Source: Azotimanducus sp965199815
Lineage (GTDB): Bacteria > Pseudomonadota > Gammaproteobacteria > Pseudomonadales > Azotimanducaceae
Length of the DNA stretch: 64,000 nucleotides
Assembly (NCBI GenBank): GCA_965199815.1
Contig: CBDATE010000021.1
Coordinates: forward strand, 62,001 to 126,000
Direction of reading: 5' to 3'
In this document: positions 27,065-35,676 of the stretch, in pieces
Layout: the number at the start of each line of letters is the position of its first letter
Position numbering within the stretch: the first letter of the stretch is position 1
Translations under genes and position numbers: made by a program
The notes under the pieces: model-generated
What the model was told of the DNA's origin: nothing
The model's input: the letters and a program-made list of their open reading frames with translations, nothing else
Databases searched by the model: none

Positions 27065-28690
27065 TCATTCTGCCACAGCATCTCGCACCGTCGACTCCAA
27101 TCCCTCAATCTCACCCAGTATCTGCGTTTCGATGCTCCGCAACTCGGCCAGAATCTCCAGCGGGTCGCGGTGTTCGACCTTTGCCCGGCTTTGCGGGCGG
27201 TGGCGGTTGGCGCTCAGGTTGAAATCGGCGGCGCGGATTTGGTCGGCTTCGGCGAACCACCAGTTCCTGGTCCAGTCTTCGTCGGCGAGGCGGTTGCGCC
27301 ATTCTGCCCAGTGTGCGTCCCGGTTCCGGTACGCTTCAATCAACATGGGCAGGTCATCCTTGTCAATGGGCTGGTCGTGGTTGGCATCGAGCTTGAAGCC
27401 ATCGTTTTCTGCACACAGGAACATTACCCGCTCGGTCGCACCACCCTTGTGAAACACCAACACCGAAGTCTTGACACCGGAATAAGGTTTGAATACCCCG
27501 CCAGGGAGTGACAGCACCGCTTCAACTCTGCTGTTCTCAATCAGCTTGCGGCGCAGTTCCTTGTGCTCCTTGCCGGAAGCGAACAGTACGCCTTCCGGCA
27601 CCACCACGCCGCAGCGCCCGCCGTCCTTGAGTTGGTTCAACATGTATTGCAGGAATAGCAGTTCGGTCTTCGCCGTGCGCCCCACCTTCACATCCTCGAC
27701 GATGCGGTCTCGATCCAGCCGCCCGGAGAACGGTGGGTTGGCGAGGATCACATCGAACCCGCCTGATGGAAGCCCGAGTTCCGCTTTCGTCGCTCGGTCG
27801 AGAGAACGGGTAAGCGCATCCCGGCGCAGAATGCGCACTTGGTCAAGCCCGCGCAACGTCAGATTCATGGTGGCGAGACGCACCATCTGCGGATCCACAT
27901 CGGCACCGTAGAAGGTCGCTTGGTGCAGTCGCTTTACGGCTTGTCGATTCAGCATATCGCCCAGCCCTCGCCGCACCGTTTTGCCATCGACCTCGATCTC
28001 CTCGATTCCGGCGGACGAGGAATTGGCGAGGCGGATACGGTCCCACGCACCAACCAGAAAACCCGCCGTCCCGGCAGCCGGATCGAAGATGGTTTCACCA
28101 ACGTGAGGATCGACCAGCCGCACCAGAGTGCGGATGATATGGCGTGGCGTACGAAACTGCCCGAGCTCGCCCGCCTGCCGGATCTGACGCAGCACATGTT
28201 CAAACAGGTCCCCCTTGGTATCTGCATCCACTCGCTCAAGGTGCAGGTTGTTCAGTTGGCTGACCACCTGCGTGAGCACAGTCGGCTCATCGATCACCAG
28301 CCGGGCACCGTCCATGAAATTGGTGGGGCCATTCCCCGCCAGTTCGGTGTGAAATGGAAAAACTTCGCTGCGCACCCAGTTGACCAGTCGCTCGCCGTTT
28401 AGCGCTTGTGCCCAAGATGACCAGCGCAAGTGCTCGCGCGGCACCGTCGCGACATTGTGGGCGTTGCGCGGGTCGTGCAGAGTCCATTCCCCGTTGAATG
28501 CGCTCGCATAGGGAGTCGCTCCAGGGCGCTTGGCCGCTCGCACCCGCGCCGCGTCCGCAGCTTCGTACATGTAGAAGTAGATCAGGAAACTGAGCTGCTC
28601 AGCGTTCTGAGCCGGGTTCGGGTAGCCGCCACCGAACAGGTAGTCGCGGATGCGGTCGATGCCGCGCCTGAGATCAGGTGTCATGGGCAT
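27065..28690 (-). CDS. hsdM: Type I restriction-modification DNA methyltransferase (HsdM)
   Basis: The N6-adenine methyltransferase subunit, 541 aa. An N-terminal HsdM_N helical domain (DRIRDYLFGGGYP...SFLIYFYMYEAAD) precedes the catalytic domain, with SAM-binding DPAAGTAGF (~205) and catalytic NPPF (~306). A C-terminal helical tail mediates HsdS contact in this family. GGAGGA upstream supports the ATG at 28690. It starts 29 bp after HsdR ends. The HD and YwgA-like genes, rather than HsdS, come next, which is an unusual order. Confidence 0.92.
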   Translation of the reverse strand: MPMTPDLRRGIDRIRDYLFGGGYPNPAQNAEQLSFLIYFYMYEAADAARVRAAKRPGATPYASAFNGEWTLHDPRNAHNVATVPREHLRWSSWAQALNGERLVNWVRSEVFPFHTELAGNGPTNFMDGARLVIDEPTVLTQVVSQLNNLHLERVDADTKGDLFEHVLRQIRQAGELGQFRTPRHIIRTLVRLVDPHVGETIFDPAAGTAGFLVGAWDRIRLANSSSAGIEEIEVDGKTVRRGLGDMLNRQAVKRLHQATFYGADVDPQMVRLATMNLTLRGLDQVRILRRDALTRSLDRATKAELGLPSGGFDVILANPPFSGRLDRDRIVEDVKVGRTAKTELLFLQYMLNQLKDGGRCGVVVPEGVLFASGKEHKELRRKLIENSRVEAVLSLPGGVFKPYSGVKTSVLVFHKGGATERVMFLCAENDGFKLDANHDQPIDKDDLPMLIEAYRNRDAHWAEWRNRLADEDWTRNWWFAEADQIRAADFNLSANRHRPQSRAKVEHRDPLEILAELRSIETQILGEIEGLESTVRDAVAE

Positions 28691-28719
28691 GTGTTCACAG
28701 TCCTCCGGTCGATGTATCC

Positions 28720-30846
28720 TCAGATCGTATCGTCGGCTTCATGCTCTTGACCCAGCACAGCCGCATTAAACCCGGAAAGAAGGCTATTCAGCGATTCTTC
28801 TCCGCCGAACACGCGTCGCGCTTGTTCATATCCGCCGAGAGCGGAAAAGGGGTGCTCGTCGAGAGTCCAGTCACCGAAAGCATCCATGGTTATCACATCA
28901 CTTTTGACGTGACTCCACATCAGCCCCACCCAGCGCGTTTGTTCTGCGTTGAAGTTGTGCTGCTCCCCCTTCCACGCCTCGAACTTTACGCCGATTTTTG
29001 CGGCGCGCGCCTCGTGTTCTGGTGGGCGCACGATCCGGCCTTCATTATCGAGCACCAGCCACTCCCGACTCTCCGGGTCTATGTGGTCGTCCACATCAAG
29101 GGTCAGCAGTGCGCGGGGAGTGTTGGCTGGCTCTATGTGATCAGTCGGGTACTGCGGCTGGTGTGATTCAACATCTTCATCATCGTCGCCGTGAAAGTCA
29201 GTCACGCCCACGAAATCGAAAATCGTAAACCCGGACTTTCCGATGTGTGGTGCCCGACGAGTTCCCCGTCCGCGCATCTGCCGGTAGAGAATAGCACTTC
29301 GCGTGAATCGCGCCATCACCAGATTGACCACCTCTGGGCAGTCGAAGCCGGTGTCCAGCATGTTCACGCTGACCAGTATCTGCGGAAACTCATCTTCCTT
29401 GAATCGCTTGATAATGGTGTTCACGTCGGGGGAAGGGCCGTCGCCGACATCGCTCACCACGAAATCAGCGTAGCGAGTGCTCGAATGTGGCTTCCGGTCC
29501 GCGAAATGCTCATCAAACATCTCGGCGAGTGTCTCGGCATGGCGCTTGGTGACCGCAAACACGATGGTCTTGCCCCGGGTCGGACAGCGTCGGAGTCCAT
29601 CCCTGCCCTTGAAACCTTTCTCCTGCGTATTGCGAAACTCTCGCACCAGGGCGCGATTGCGTTCGGGGATGGTGAACTTGCGTTCCAGAGCGTTTGGGTC
29701 AACGGTGATGGTGTCCAGATCAGCAAACAGCTGCTCGAACTCGGCCCGGGTAGTTCCGTCCATCGCGCTCCAGTCGAGTTCTTCACGATTGACCGGGAAG
29801 CCGCCCTGTGCAGCAGTCTTCACCGTCATCGCCTTGTAGATTCGATAGGGCACGAGATGACCTTCCTCGATCGCCTGACGCAAGGAGTATTGATACGTGG
29901 GTTTGTCAAGCGCAAAGAACCGCAGCGTGTCGCGCACGAACTTTCCATCCTCCGGATCGGGCGAGATGTCGGCATCTGCGATACAGGGCGTTGCCGTGAG
30001 GCCAAGCTGAATACCATCGAAATGCCGCAGTACGCCGCTCCACTTGCCGTAAATCGATCGATGGCATTCGTCGGTAATCACAAGATCGAAGTAGCCTGGC
30101 GAGATCTCGGAGTATTCGGCGATCATGGTTTGCAAGGTCGCAATGGTAATGCGCTTGTTGCGGTCGAATCGACGCTGTGGTCGGAGCACATGGCAAGGAT
30201 AGTCGCGAAGATGATCGGTAAAGGCATCCTCGGTCTGCTGAGCCAAGGCAATACGATCAACCAGAAAGAGTACGCGGGTGATAATTCCTGCATCAAAGAG
30301 TCGTTTGATAAAAGCGACCGCAGTGCGCGTCTTGCCGACTCCGGTCGCCATCTCGACGAGTAGTTTGCGGCGGCCTTGCGACACTTCGGACGACAGCTTC
30401 TCGATGCACTCGATTTGATAGTCGCGATCGACGATCTTGCGATCGATGACAACGCTCGCCAAATCTCGCCGGGTTCGGTAGGTGGCAATTTTCCGCGCAA
30501 GATCGTCCTGAGCGTAGAATCCGGCGATCTTGCGGGCATGGGCATCTGTTTTTCGGTTCAGAAACCGAACCTCATCGCCGTTGGACAGGAACACGAAGGG
30601 GACATCGAGCTGTTCTGCGTAGTGGCGACCTTGGTCCTGAGCCGTAATCGGGTTGATGCTCGCACGTTTCGCTTCCAGAACTGCGGTTGGTCGGCCTTGG
30701 TGGTCGCAGAGCACATAGTCTGCCTGGGTACCATCGGGTAGCGCGTACTCAAACAACACGCTTGAGCCGTCGGTCAGGTTCCAGCCTGCGTCCTCGAGCA
30801 GCGCGTCAATCTTGGCGCGCGCAAAGGCTTCCGTAGTGCCACTCAT
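28720..30846 (-). CDS. hsdR: Type I restriction endonuclease/translocase subunit (HsdR)
   Basis: A 708-residue restriction and motor subunit. The N-terminal nuclease has ADYVLCD...PTAVLEAKR, a D..ExK site at about residues 43-60. The SF2 translocase follows with Walker A MATGVGKT (~165), the DEAD-type box DECHRS, motif III GLTATP, VNMLDTGFD and motif VI RQMRGRGTR. A C-terminal region contacts HsdM. The length is on the short side, as in the EcoEI/HsdR-III-like branch. The ATG at 30846 overlaps the stop of a 30-codon ORF by 4 nt, with GGGGGCGG upstream. The long in-frame start at 30894 lies inside that small ORF's region and is rejected. Confidence 0.9.
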   Translation of the reverse strand: MSGTTEAFARAKIDALLEDAGWNLTDGSSVLFEYALPDGTQADYVLCDHQGRPTAVLEAKRASINPITAQDQGRHYAEQLDVPFVFLSNGDEVRFLNRKTDAHARKIAGFYAQDDLARKIATYRTRRDLASVVIDRKIVDRDYQIECIEKLSSEVSQGRRKLLVEMATGVGKTRTAVAFIKRLFDAGIITRVLFLVDRIALAQQTEDAFTDHLRDYPCHVLRPQRRFDRNKRITIATLQTMIAEYSEISPGYFDLVITDECHRSIYGKWSGVLRHFDGIQLGLTATPCIADADISPDPEDGKFVRDTLRFFALDKPTYQYSLRQAIEEGHLVPYRIYKAMTVKTAAQGGFPVNREELDWSAMDGTTRAEFEQLFADLDTITVDPNALERKFTIPERNRALVREFRNTQEKGFKGRDGLRRCPTRGKTIVFAVTKRHAETLAEMFDEHFADRKPHSSTRYADFVVSDVGDGPSPDVNTIIKRFKEDEFPQILVSVNMLDTGFDCPEVVNLVMARFTRSAILYRQMRGRGTRRAPHIGKSGFTIFDFVGVTDFHGDDDEDVESHQPQYPTDHIEPANTPRALLTLDVDDHIDPESREWLVLDNEGRIVRPPEHEARAAKIGVKFEAWKGEQHNFNAEQTRWVGLMWSHVKSDVITMDAFGDWTLDEHPFSALGGYEQARRVFGGEESLNSLLSGFNAAVLGQEHEADDTI

Positions 30847-30935
30847 ACCGCCCCCACCCGCATCAATCCCTGATAAACCTCGTCGCCTGGGCACGAGACA
30901 CTCAGCGATTGGAGATTCCCGTCATCCACTCGCAT
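30843..30935 (-). CDS. Small ORF (30 aa) coupled to hsdR, flanked by a direct repeat
   Basis: An ATG at 30935 with AAGG five bases upstream opens a 30-codon frame whose TGA overlaps the HsdR ATG (ATGA). The peptide contains GDEVYQGLMRV near its C-terminus. The same GDEVYQGLMRV is encoded again just upstream, in the same frame, by the other copy of a 31-bp repeat. It could be a real micropeptide, a coupling leader that sets HsdR translation, or the remnant of a longer gene. Too short to classify. Confidence 0.35.
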   Translation of the reverse strand: MRVDDGNLQSLSVSCPGDEVYQGLMRVGAV

Positions 30936-30961
30936 CAATCCTTGATAAACCTCGTCGCCTG
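30859..30961 (-). repeat. Pair of 31-bp direct repeats upstream of hsdR
   Basis: 30859-30889 and 30931-30961 match at 30 of 31 positions, with a 41-bp spacer and a 72-bp period. On the leftward strand each carries GACGAGGTTTATCA. The 72-bp period is a multiple of three, so both copies encode GDEVYQGLMRV in the same frame. Two copies are not enough to call CRISPR, and the repeat matches no CRISPR repeat I know. Confidence 0.8.
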
Positions 30962-30963
30962 CC

Positions 30964-32202
30964 TCAACCCGACTCCAAATTCTTCCACAGTCGGACGATG
31001 AATCGATCGTCTTGCTCGATCAGTTCGGCTTCTGTCTCGTTGTGGTGTCGCATTGCATCGATAATCCGGTTGCGTACGCCCATGCCGTAATGCTCGACAT
31101 ACCCATAGTCGCGCAGGATTTCCTTGAGGAGCGGGTTGCGCGCGAACCGCACGACCCCCTCTCGCATCTTTTCTACCGTTACACCATTGGCAAGTCGGCC
31201 CGGAGAGATGACTTCCAGCCGGTCGCTATACAGCGAAACTTCAATGTCGGTTCCCTCGTACGCATAGTCGCGGTGCGTGACCGCGTTCACCACGGCTTCG
31301 CGTATCGCTTCAATGGGAAAGGATTTCCTTTGGCGACGACGGGCACCGTCGAGCCAGGCGATGCCTCCCATGTTGCGCTTCACGAAGTTTTCGACATGAT
31401 CGATAACACCGAGCTCCACCGGTGGGCCTTTTGCCGAGACGCGCGGGGTGAGCGGCCCGCGAATGCGTTCCTCATCAACCGTGTTGTAGTCTTTCCCGGT
31501 GCCGGAAAAGGCGACTGCTGTCACGCCGGCCTGTGGCAGACGGCGGTTCGGGTTCTCGCCGAATAGCAGGAGCCCGGAAACCGTGGCGCGTACAGCGTCT
31601 CTGGTCGCAATCAGAAAATCCGAGTTGAGCAGGAGTTGTCGCCATTCATCGGTATCCTCCTCGTTCGGTGCTGCGCGCATCAGAATATCCTGATAGTAGT
31701 TTCTGATGCGCTCCATGTCGAAACTTTCCAGCCCCGTGTCCGGCACCGCCTTGATGTCGTACCGGATCAGCCTGGCCATCTGGTACAGTCGGCTTTCCTC
31801 TTCGCGTGTGGCCTCGCGAGAGCTGCTGCCGACCCGAGTAAAAGTCACCCAGGCATCTCCTCGCCGAGCCTTGTATGGCTTTCCCGGACTGTCGGCAGCC
31901 AGCTTGACGACCCCGACCGTCTGACCAAGACCCGTCTCGATGCAAGACCAGACGGGGATGGTGGCGGGCCAGATATTCTGGCGAACGATGTTCATCACCC
32001 ACTGTTCCGCATCCTTGCGGCTCTTGCTCAACCCGGAAATCTGTCCATCATCCTCAACTCCGAGCAGAATGATGCCGCCTTCGAGATTCAGCAGCGCGGC
32101 CATTTCCGTTGCCAGTTGGTCGGTGTGACAGTCATCGCGCTTGAATTCGACGCGGGAGTTTTCGCCGTTGGCAATATGTTCCAGAAGCTCTTTCTTGTTC
32201 AT
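30964..32202 (-). CDS. AlbA_2/AAA_4 putative DNA-binding protein (Schlafen-like, RM-associated)
   Basis: A 412-residue protein with an N-terminal AlbA_2 (Schlafen AlbA_2) domain: ENSRVEFKRDDCHTDQLATE, ALLNLEGGIILLGVEDDG and VSGL-type turns (about residues 10-150). A C-terminal ATP-binding-like HATPase_c_4/RecG-like domain follows, with FPIEAIREAVVNAVTHRDY (~285-303) and NPLLKEILRDYGYVEHYGMGV (~365-385, partly quoted). Such proteins are common accessory genes beside type I RM and other defence loci; some Schlafen-like members cleave RNA, but no such activity can be claimed here. The ATG at 32202 was chosen because the longer frame to 32307 enters the neighbouring crotonase gene antisense. It is the first gene of the leftward defence block, 118 bp before HsdR. 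Confidence 0.78.
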   Translation of the reverse strand: MNKKELLEHIANGENSRVEFKRDDCHTDQLATEMAALLNLEGGIILLGVEDDGQISGLSKSRKDAEQWVMNIVRQNIWPATIPVWSCIETGLGQTVGVVKLAADSPGKPYKARRGDAWVTFTRVGSSSREATREEESRLYQMARLIRYDIKAVPDTGLESFDMERIRNYYQDILMRAAPNEEDTDEWRQLLLNSDFLIATRDAVRATVSGLLLFGENPNRRLPQAGVTAVAFSGTGKDYNTVDEERIRGPLTPRVSAKGPPVELGVIDHVENFVKRNMGGIAWLDGARRRQRKSFPIEAIREAVVNAVTHRDYAYEGTDIEVSLYSDRLEVISPGRLANGVTVEKMREGVVRFARNPLLKEILRDYGYVEHYGMGVRNRIIDAMRHHNETEAELIEQDDRFIVRLWKNLESG

Positions 32203-32233
32203 TATCTTGTGGGTGTATTGATGACCCCTGCCA

Positions 32234-33010
32234 TCATTGCCCGGTGAACTTCGCCGGACGCTTGTCAAGGAAGGCCGACACGCCCTCGCGGAAATCCTTG
32301 CTGGCACCGGCCTGCATCTGCAAACGCGCTTCCAGATCGAGCTGCTGCTCGTAGGAGCTGTGCCAGGTATTCCAGTAGGCCTGGCGAATCAACGTCAGGG
32401 AGCGCGGACCGTCGGCGAGTTGGTGCGCCAGAGCCAGAGCTCCCGCCATGAGCGCGTCATGATCCTCGAACAGACGATTCACCAGACCCCACTCCCGGGC
32501 CTGTTCGGCGGGAAGCCGCTCCGCCAGGAGCGAGAGTTCCATTGCCCGCCCCCAGCCGATCAGGCGCGGTAGCATGAAAGTGGCACCACCGTCCGGTATC
32601 AGTCCGATGCGCGCGAATGCCTGCAGGAAGTAGGCGCTCTTTTGTGCACACACAAGGTCGCCGATGAGCGCGAAGCTCATGCCGACACCAACTGCCGGAC
32701 CATTGACTGCGGTGACGACAGGCATCTCCAGATCACGCAGTCCGAGGAGCAGGGGGTGATAGCTGCTGCGCAAGGCATCCCCCGCGCCCCCCTTGCGCCG
32801 GTCTCCGTCTTGCAGATTGGCACCGGAGCAAAACGCCCGACCCTCGCCGGTCAGCAGCAGGCAGCGGATGCTGTCGGTGGACTTTTGCACTTGCCGGAGC
32901 GCTTCGTGAAAGTCGGCAAGCATCTGTGCGCCGATGGCGTTCAGCACTTCCGGGTGATTGAATTTCAGGACGGCAACCTTGCCGTCAACCTCCAGTGACA
33001 TGCGTTCCAT
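32234..33010 (-). CDS. Enoyl-CoA hydratase/isomerase (crotonase family, PaaG-like)
   Basis: A 258-residue crotonase. Oxyanion-hole segments are FCSGANL (~60-66) and NGPAVGVGMS (~104-113). At the second catalytic position, where classical hydratases have Glu (PE..LG..PGAG), it reads RIGLIPDGGATFMLPRLIG (~136-154) with Asp, the pattern of the isomerase PaaG and relatives. I therefore favour isomerisation over simple hydration. AAGGAA five bases upstream supports the ATG at 33010. It is divergent from ilvB across a 121-bp gap and separate from the defence block behind it. Confidence 0.85.
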   Translation of the reverse strand: MERMSLEVDGKVAVLKFNHPEVLNAIGAQMLADFHEALRQVQKSTDSIRCLLLTGEGRAFCSGANLQDGDRRKGGAGDALRSSYHPLLLGLRDLEMPVVTAVNGPAVGVGMSFALIGDLVCAQKSAYFLQAFARIGLIPDGGATFMLPRLIGWGRAMELSLLAERLPAEQAREWGLVNRLFEDHDALMAGALALAHQLADGPRSLTLIRQAYWNTWHSSYEQQLDLEARLQMQAGASKDFREGVSAFLDKRPAKFTGQ

Positions 33011-33131
33011 GTGTTGTTCCTTGTGTTGAGCGTGTTCGACCGTGCGGGAAACTGCGGGTATCAGACCTTCCCCAAGGTGGAAGTCTGGCAGAATGCACTA
33101 TTCCTGTACACATACGCCCGCACACGCACTC

Positions 33132-35051
33132 ATGTCTCAGATGCCCGAACTTCTCTCCGGCGGCGAAATGCTCATCCGCGCCCTGCAGGATGCAGGCGTG
33201 GAGTACATCTTCGGCTATCCCGGCGGCTCGGCGCTGCATATCTACGATGCGATCTTCAAGCAGCAGCGCATCGAGCACATCCTGGTGCGCCACGAACAGG
33301 CCGCAACCCACATGGCCGATGCCTATGCGCGGGTCACCGGCAAACCCGGCGTGGTGTTGGTGACCTCGGGTCCGGGCGCGACCAACGCCATTACCGGTAT
33401 CGCGACGGCCTTCATGGATTCCGCGCCGCTGATCGTGATTTCCGGGCAGGTGCCCTCGAATCTCATCGGTACGGATGCCTTTCAGGAAACCGACATGATT
33501 GGCGTGTCGCGGCCCGTGGTCAAGCACAGCTTCGTGGTGCCGAACGCGGTATCGATTCCCGGCATCATCAGGAAGGCGTTTTATCTGGCCGCGAGCGGTC
33601 GGCCTGGTCCGGTAGTGATTGATGTTCCCAAGGACACCACCGATCCGGGCGTTACCGCGCCGTATGAATATCCCAAGTCTGTTTCCATGCGTTCCTATCG
33701 GCCTTCGGTCAAGGGCAACCATCGTCAGGTAGTGCGCGCCGTGGGGTTGATGCTTGATGCCCAGCGTCCGGTGTTCTATGTTGGTGGCGGTGCCATGCAC
33801 GGCGAGGCACCCGAGCGCCTGCGCACACTGGCGAGAACACTCGGCTTTCCGGTCACCGGTACGCTTATGGGGTTGGGGGCCTTTCCGGCATCCGATCCAC
33901 TGTGGCTCGGTATGCTCGGTATGCATGGCACCTTCGAGGCCAACAACGCCATGCACCACAGCGACTGCGTGATTGCCGTCGGTGCACGTTTTGATGATCG
34001 CGTCACCAATGATCCGAAGAAGTTCTGTCGCGGTGCTTCCATCATTCATATCGATGTGGATCCGACATCCGTCTCCAAGATCGTCCGCGCCGATGTGCCT
34101 GTGGTGGGGCTCACCGAAACCGTACTCGCACAGATGCTCGATGAAGTGGAGAAGCAACTCGGGGTCACGCCCGAACGTATTGACCAGAGCGCCATCGCCA
34201 ACTGGCACGAGCGTATCAACGAGTGGCGCAGGACGCACGGCCTCGACACGGATCCGCGCTTCATCTCAGGTAGCGGTGCAGCCGCGATTCCCGAATCCGC
34301 GTCGGCCGGGGAGCGAGGCGCTGATTCGTCGCGGCCGGAAACGGCATCTGTGAGGCCCGCTGCCGAGCTCCCGTCACGGACGGCTTCGACATCAACCGCT
34401 GACGCAACCCCCGGCAGCTGCCCCATCCTGCCGCAGAATGCCGTGCGCGCACTGGCTCACGCGGCACCTGCCGATTCCTATGTGACCAGCGATGTGGGGC
34501 AACACCAGATGTTTGTCGCACAACACTTCCCCTTCGAGTCACCGCGGCGCTGGATCAATTCCGGCGGCCTCGGCACCATGGGATTCGGGCTTCCGGCTGC
34601 CATGGGTGTGCAATTTGCCCATAGCGATGCGAGCGTCATCTGCGTGACCGGGGAGGGCAGTTTCATGATGAATGTGCAAGAACTCTCCACCTGCCTTCAA
34701 TATGCCTTGCCGATCAAGATCATGTGCCTGAACAACCAGGCGCTCGGCATGGTCAAGCAGTGGCAGGACATGCAGTACGGGGGGCGTCACTCGCAGTCCA
34801 CCTATCAGGATTCGCTGCCCGATTTCGTCGCGCTCGTGGAATCTTTCGGGCATGTCGGATTTCGTGTGACGCGCTCCGATGAACTGTCTTCCGTCCTCGA
34901 GCGCACCTTCAGTGCCGAGCTTGAAGACAAGCTGGTGTTCCTCGATGTTCTGGTTGACCCCGCCGAGCATGTCTATCCCATGGCTATCAAGGGTGGTGCC
35001 ATGTGTGACATGTATCTCGGCAAAGGTGCCAGCCAGAGATCACATGCATAG
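33132..35051 (+). CDS. ilvB: Acetolactate synthase large subunit, with an unusual inserted linker
   Basis: A thiamine-diphosphate enzyme that condenses two pyruvates (or pyruvate with 2-oxobutyrate) in branched-chain amino-acid synthesis. The PYR domain starts SGGEMLIRALQDAGVEYIFGYPGGSALHIYD; the catalytic Glu is in LVRHEQAATHMADAYAR; the ThDP motif is GEGSFMMN...CLNNQ. Length is 639 aa against about 565-590 usually. The excess is a ~50-residue Ala/Ser/Thr/Pro-rich segment (residues ~379-430) between the central and C-terminal domains. The ATG at 33132 matches the family N-terminus; the frame extends to 33042 without support. It is first in ilvB-ilvH-ilvC. Confidence 0.93.
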   Translation: MSQMPELLSGGEMLIRALQDAGVEYIFGYPGGSALHIYDAIFKQQRIEHILVRHEQAATHMADAYARVTGKPGVVLVTSGPGATNAITGIATAFMDSAPLIVISGQVPSNLIGTDAFQETDMIGVSRPVVKHSFVVPNAVSIPGIIRKAFYLAASGRPGPVVIDVPKDTTDPGVTAPYEYPKSVSMRSYRPSVKGNHRQVVRAVGLMLDAQRPVFYVGGGAMHGEAPERLRTLARTLGFPVTGTLMGLGAFPASDPLWLGMLGMHGTFEANNAMHHSDCVIAVGARFDDRVTNDPKKFCRGASIIHIDVDPTSVSKIVRADVPVVGLTETVLAQMLDEVEKQLGVTPERIDQSAIANWHERINEWRRTHGLDTDPRFISGSGAAAIPESASAGERGADSSRPETASVRPAAELPSRTASTSTADATPGSCPILPQNAVRALAHAAPADSYVTSDVGQHQMFVAQHFPFESPRRWINSGGLGTMGFGLPAAMGVQFAHSDASVICVTGEGSFMMNVQELSTCLQYALPIKIMCLNNQALGMVKQWQDMQYGGRHSQSTYQDSLPDFVALVESFGHVGFRVTRSDELSSVLERTFSAELEDKLVFLDVLVDPAEHVYPMAIKGGAMCDMYLGKGASQRSHA

Positions 35052-35099
35052 ACACTTGCTGAAGCCCGAGCGAAATCAGTGATCGGAGAGGGACAGACT

Positions 35100-35594
35100 G
35101 TGCGCCGTATTGTCGCAGTGCTCATCGAAAACGAAGCGGGTGCGTTGGCGCGGGTGGTGGGACTGTTCGCGCAGCGCAACTACAACATCGACAGCTTGAC
35201 TGTGGCCCCCACTGAAGACCCGACCCTGTCGCGCCTGACTATCGAAACACACGCCGATGCCTCGGGCATCGAGCAGATTACCAAGCAACTCTACAAGATC
35301 ATCGAAATTGTCAAGGTGGAAGATCTTACGGATCATCGCCATGTCGAGCGCGAGATCATGCTGGTGAAGGTACGCGCCGAGGGCACGGCGCGGGCTGAAT
35401 TGCAGCGTCTGGCAGATATTTTCCGCGGTCAGATCGTGGATGTAACAGACACGCTCTTCACCATTCAGCTTGTCGGCACCGGTGATAAACTGAACAGCTT
35501 CATTGAAGCGCTGGACACCAGGTTGGTGCGTGAAGTGGCGCGCAGCGGCGTGACCGGACTGGCGCGTGGCAAGCGCACCTTGCGCGTCAAATGA
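35100..35594 (+). CDS. ilvH: Acetolactate synthase small (regulatory) subunit
   Basis: A 164-residue regulatory subunit that activates the large subunit and confers valine feedback inhibition. The N-terminal ACT domain reads VAVLIENEAGALARVVGLFAQRNYNIDSLTVAPTE (in part), the classic IlvH/IlvN start, with the C-terminal regulatory domain after residue ~80 (MLVKVRAEG, GQIVDVTD). I start at GTG 35100, preceded by GGAGAGGGA, giving MRRIVAVL as in E. coli IlvH; the GTG at 35079 would add seven residues. It follows ilvB by 48 bp. Confidence 0.93.
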   Translation: MRRIVAVLIENEAGALARVVGLFAQRNYNIDSLTVAPTEDPTLSRLTIETHADASGIEQITKQLYKIIEIVKVEDLTDHRHVEREIMLVKVRAEGTARAELQRLADIFRGQIVDVTDTLFTIQLVGTGDKLNSFIEALDTRLVREVARSGVTGLARGKRTLRVK

Positions 35595-35676
35595 TGATTC
35601 GCATACGCAGTCACGCGCACATGCTTGCGCGCGCCTGTATCAACGCAGACTGAAAGCACACGGGAGGCACTGGATT

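Noticed and set aside
30859..30961. Two-repeat mini-CRISPR
   Set aside because: Only two repeats, a 41-bp spacer, no cas genes, and the repeat keeps a reading frame joined to hsdR.
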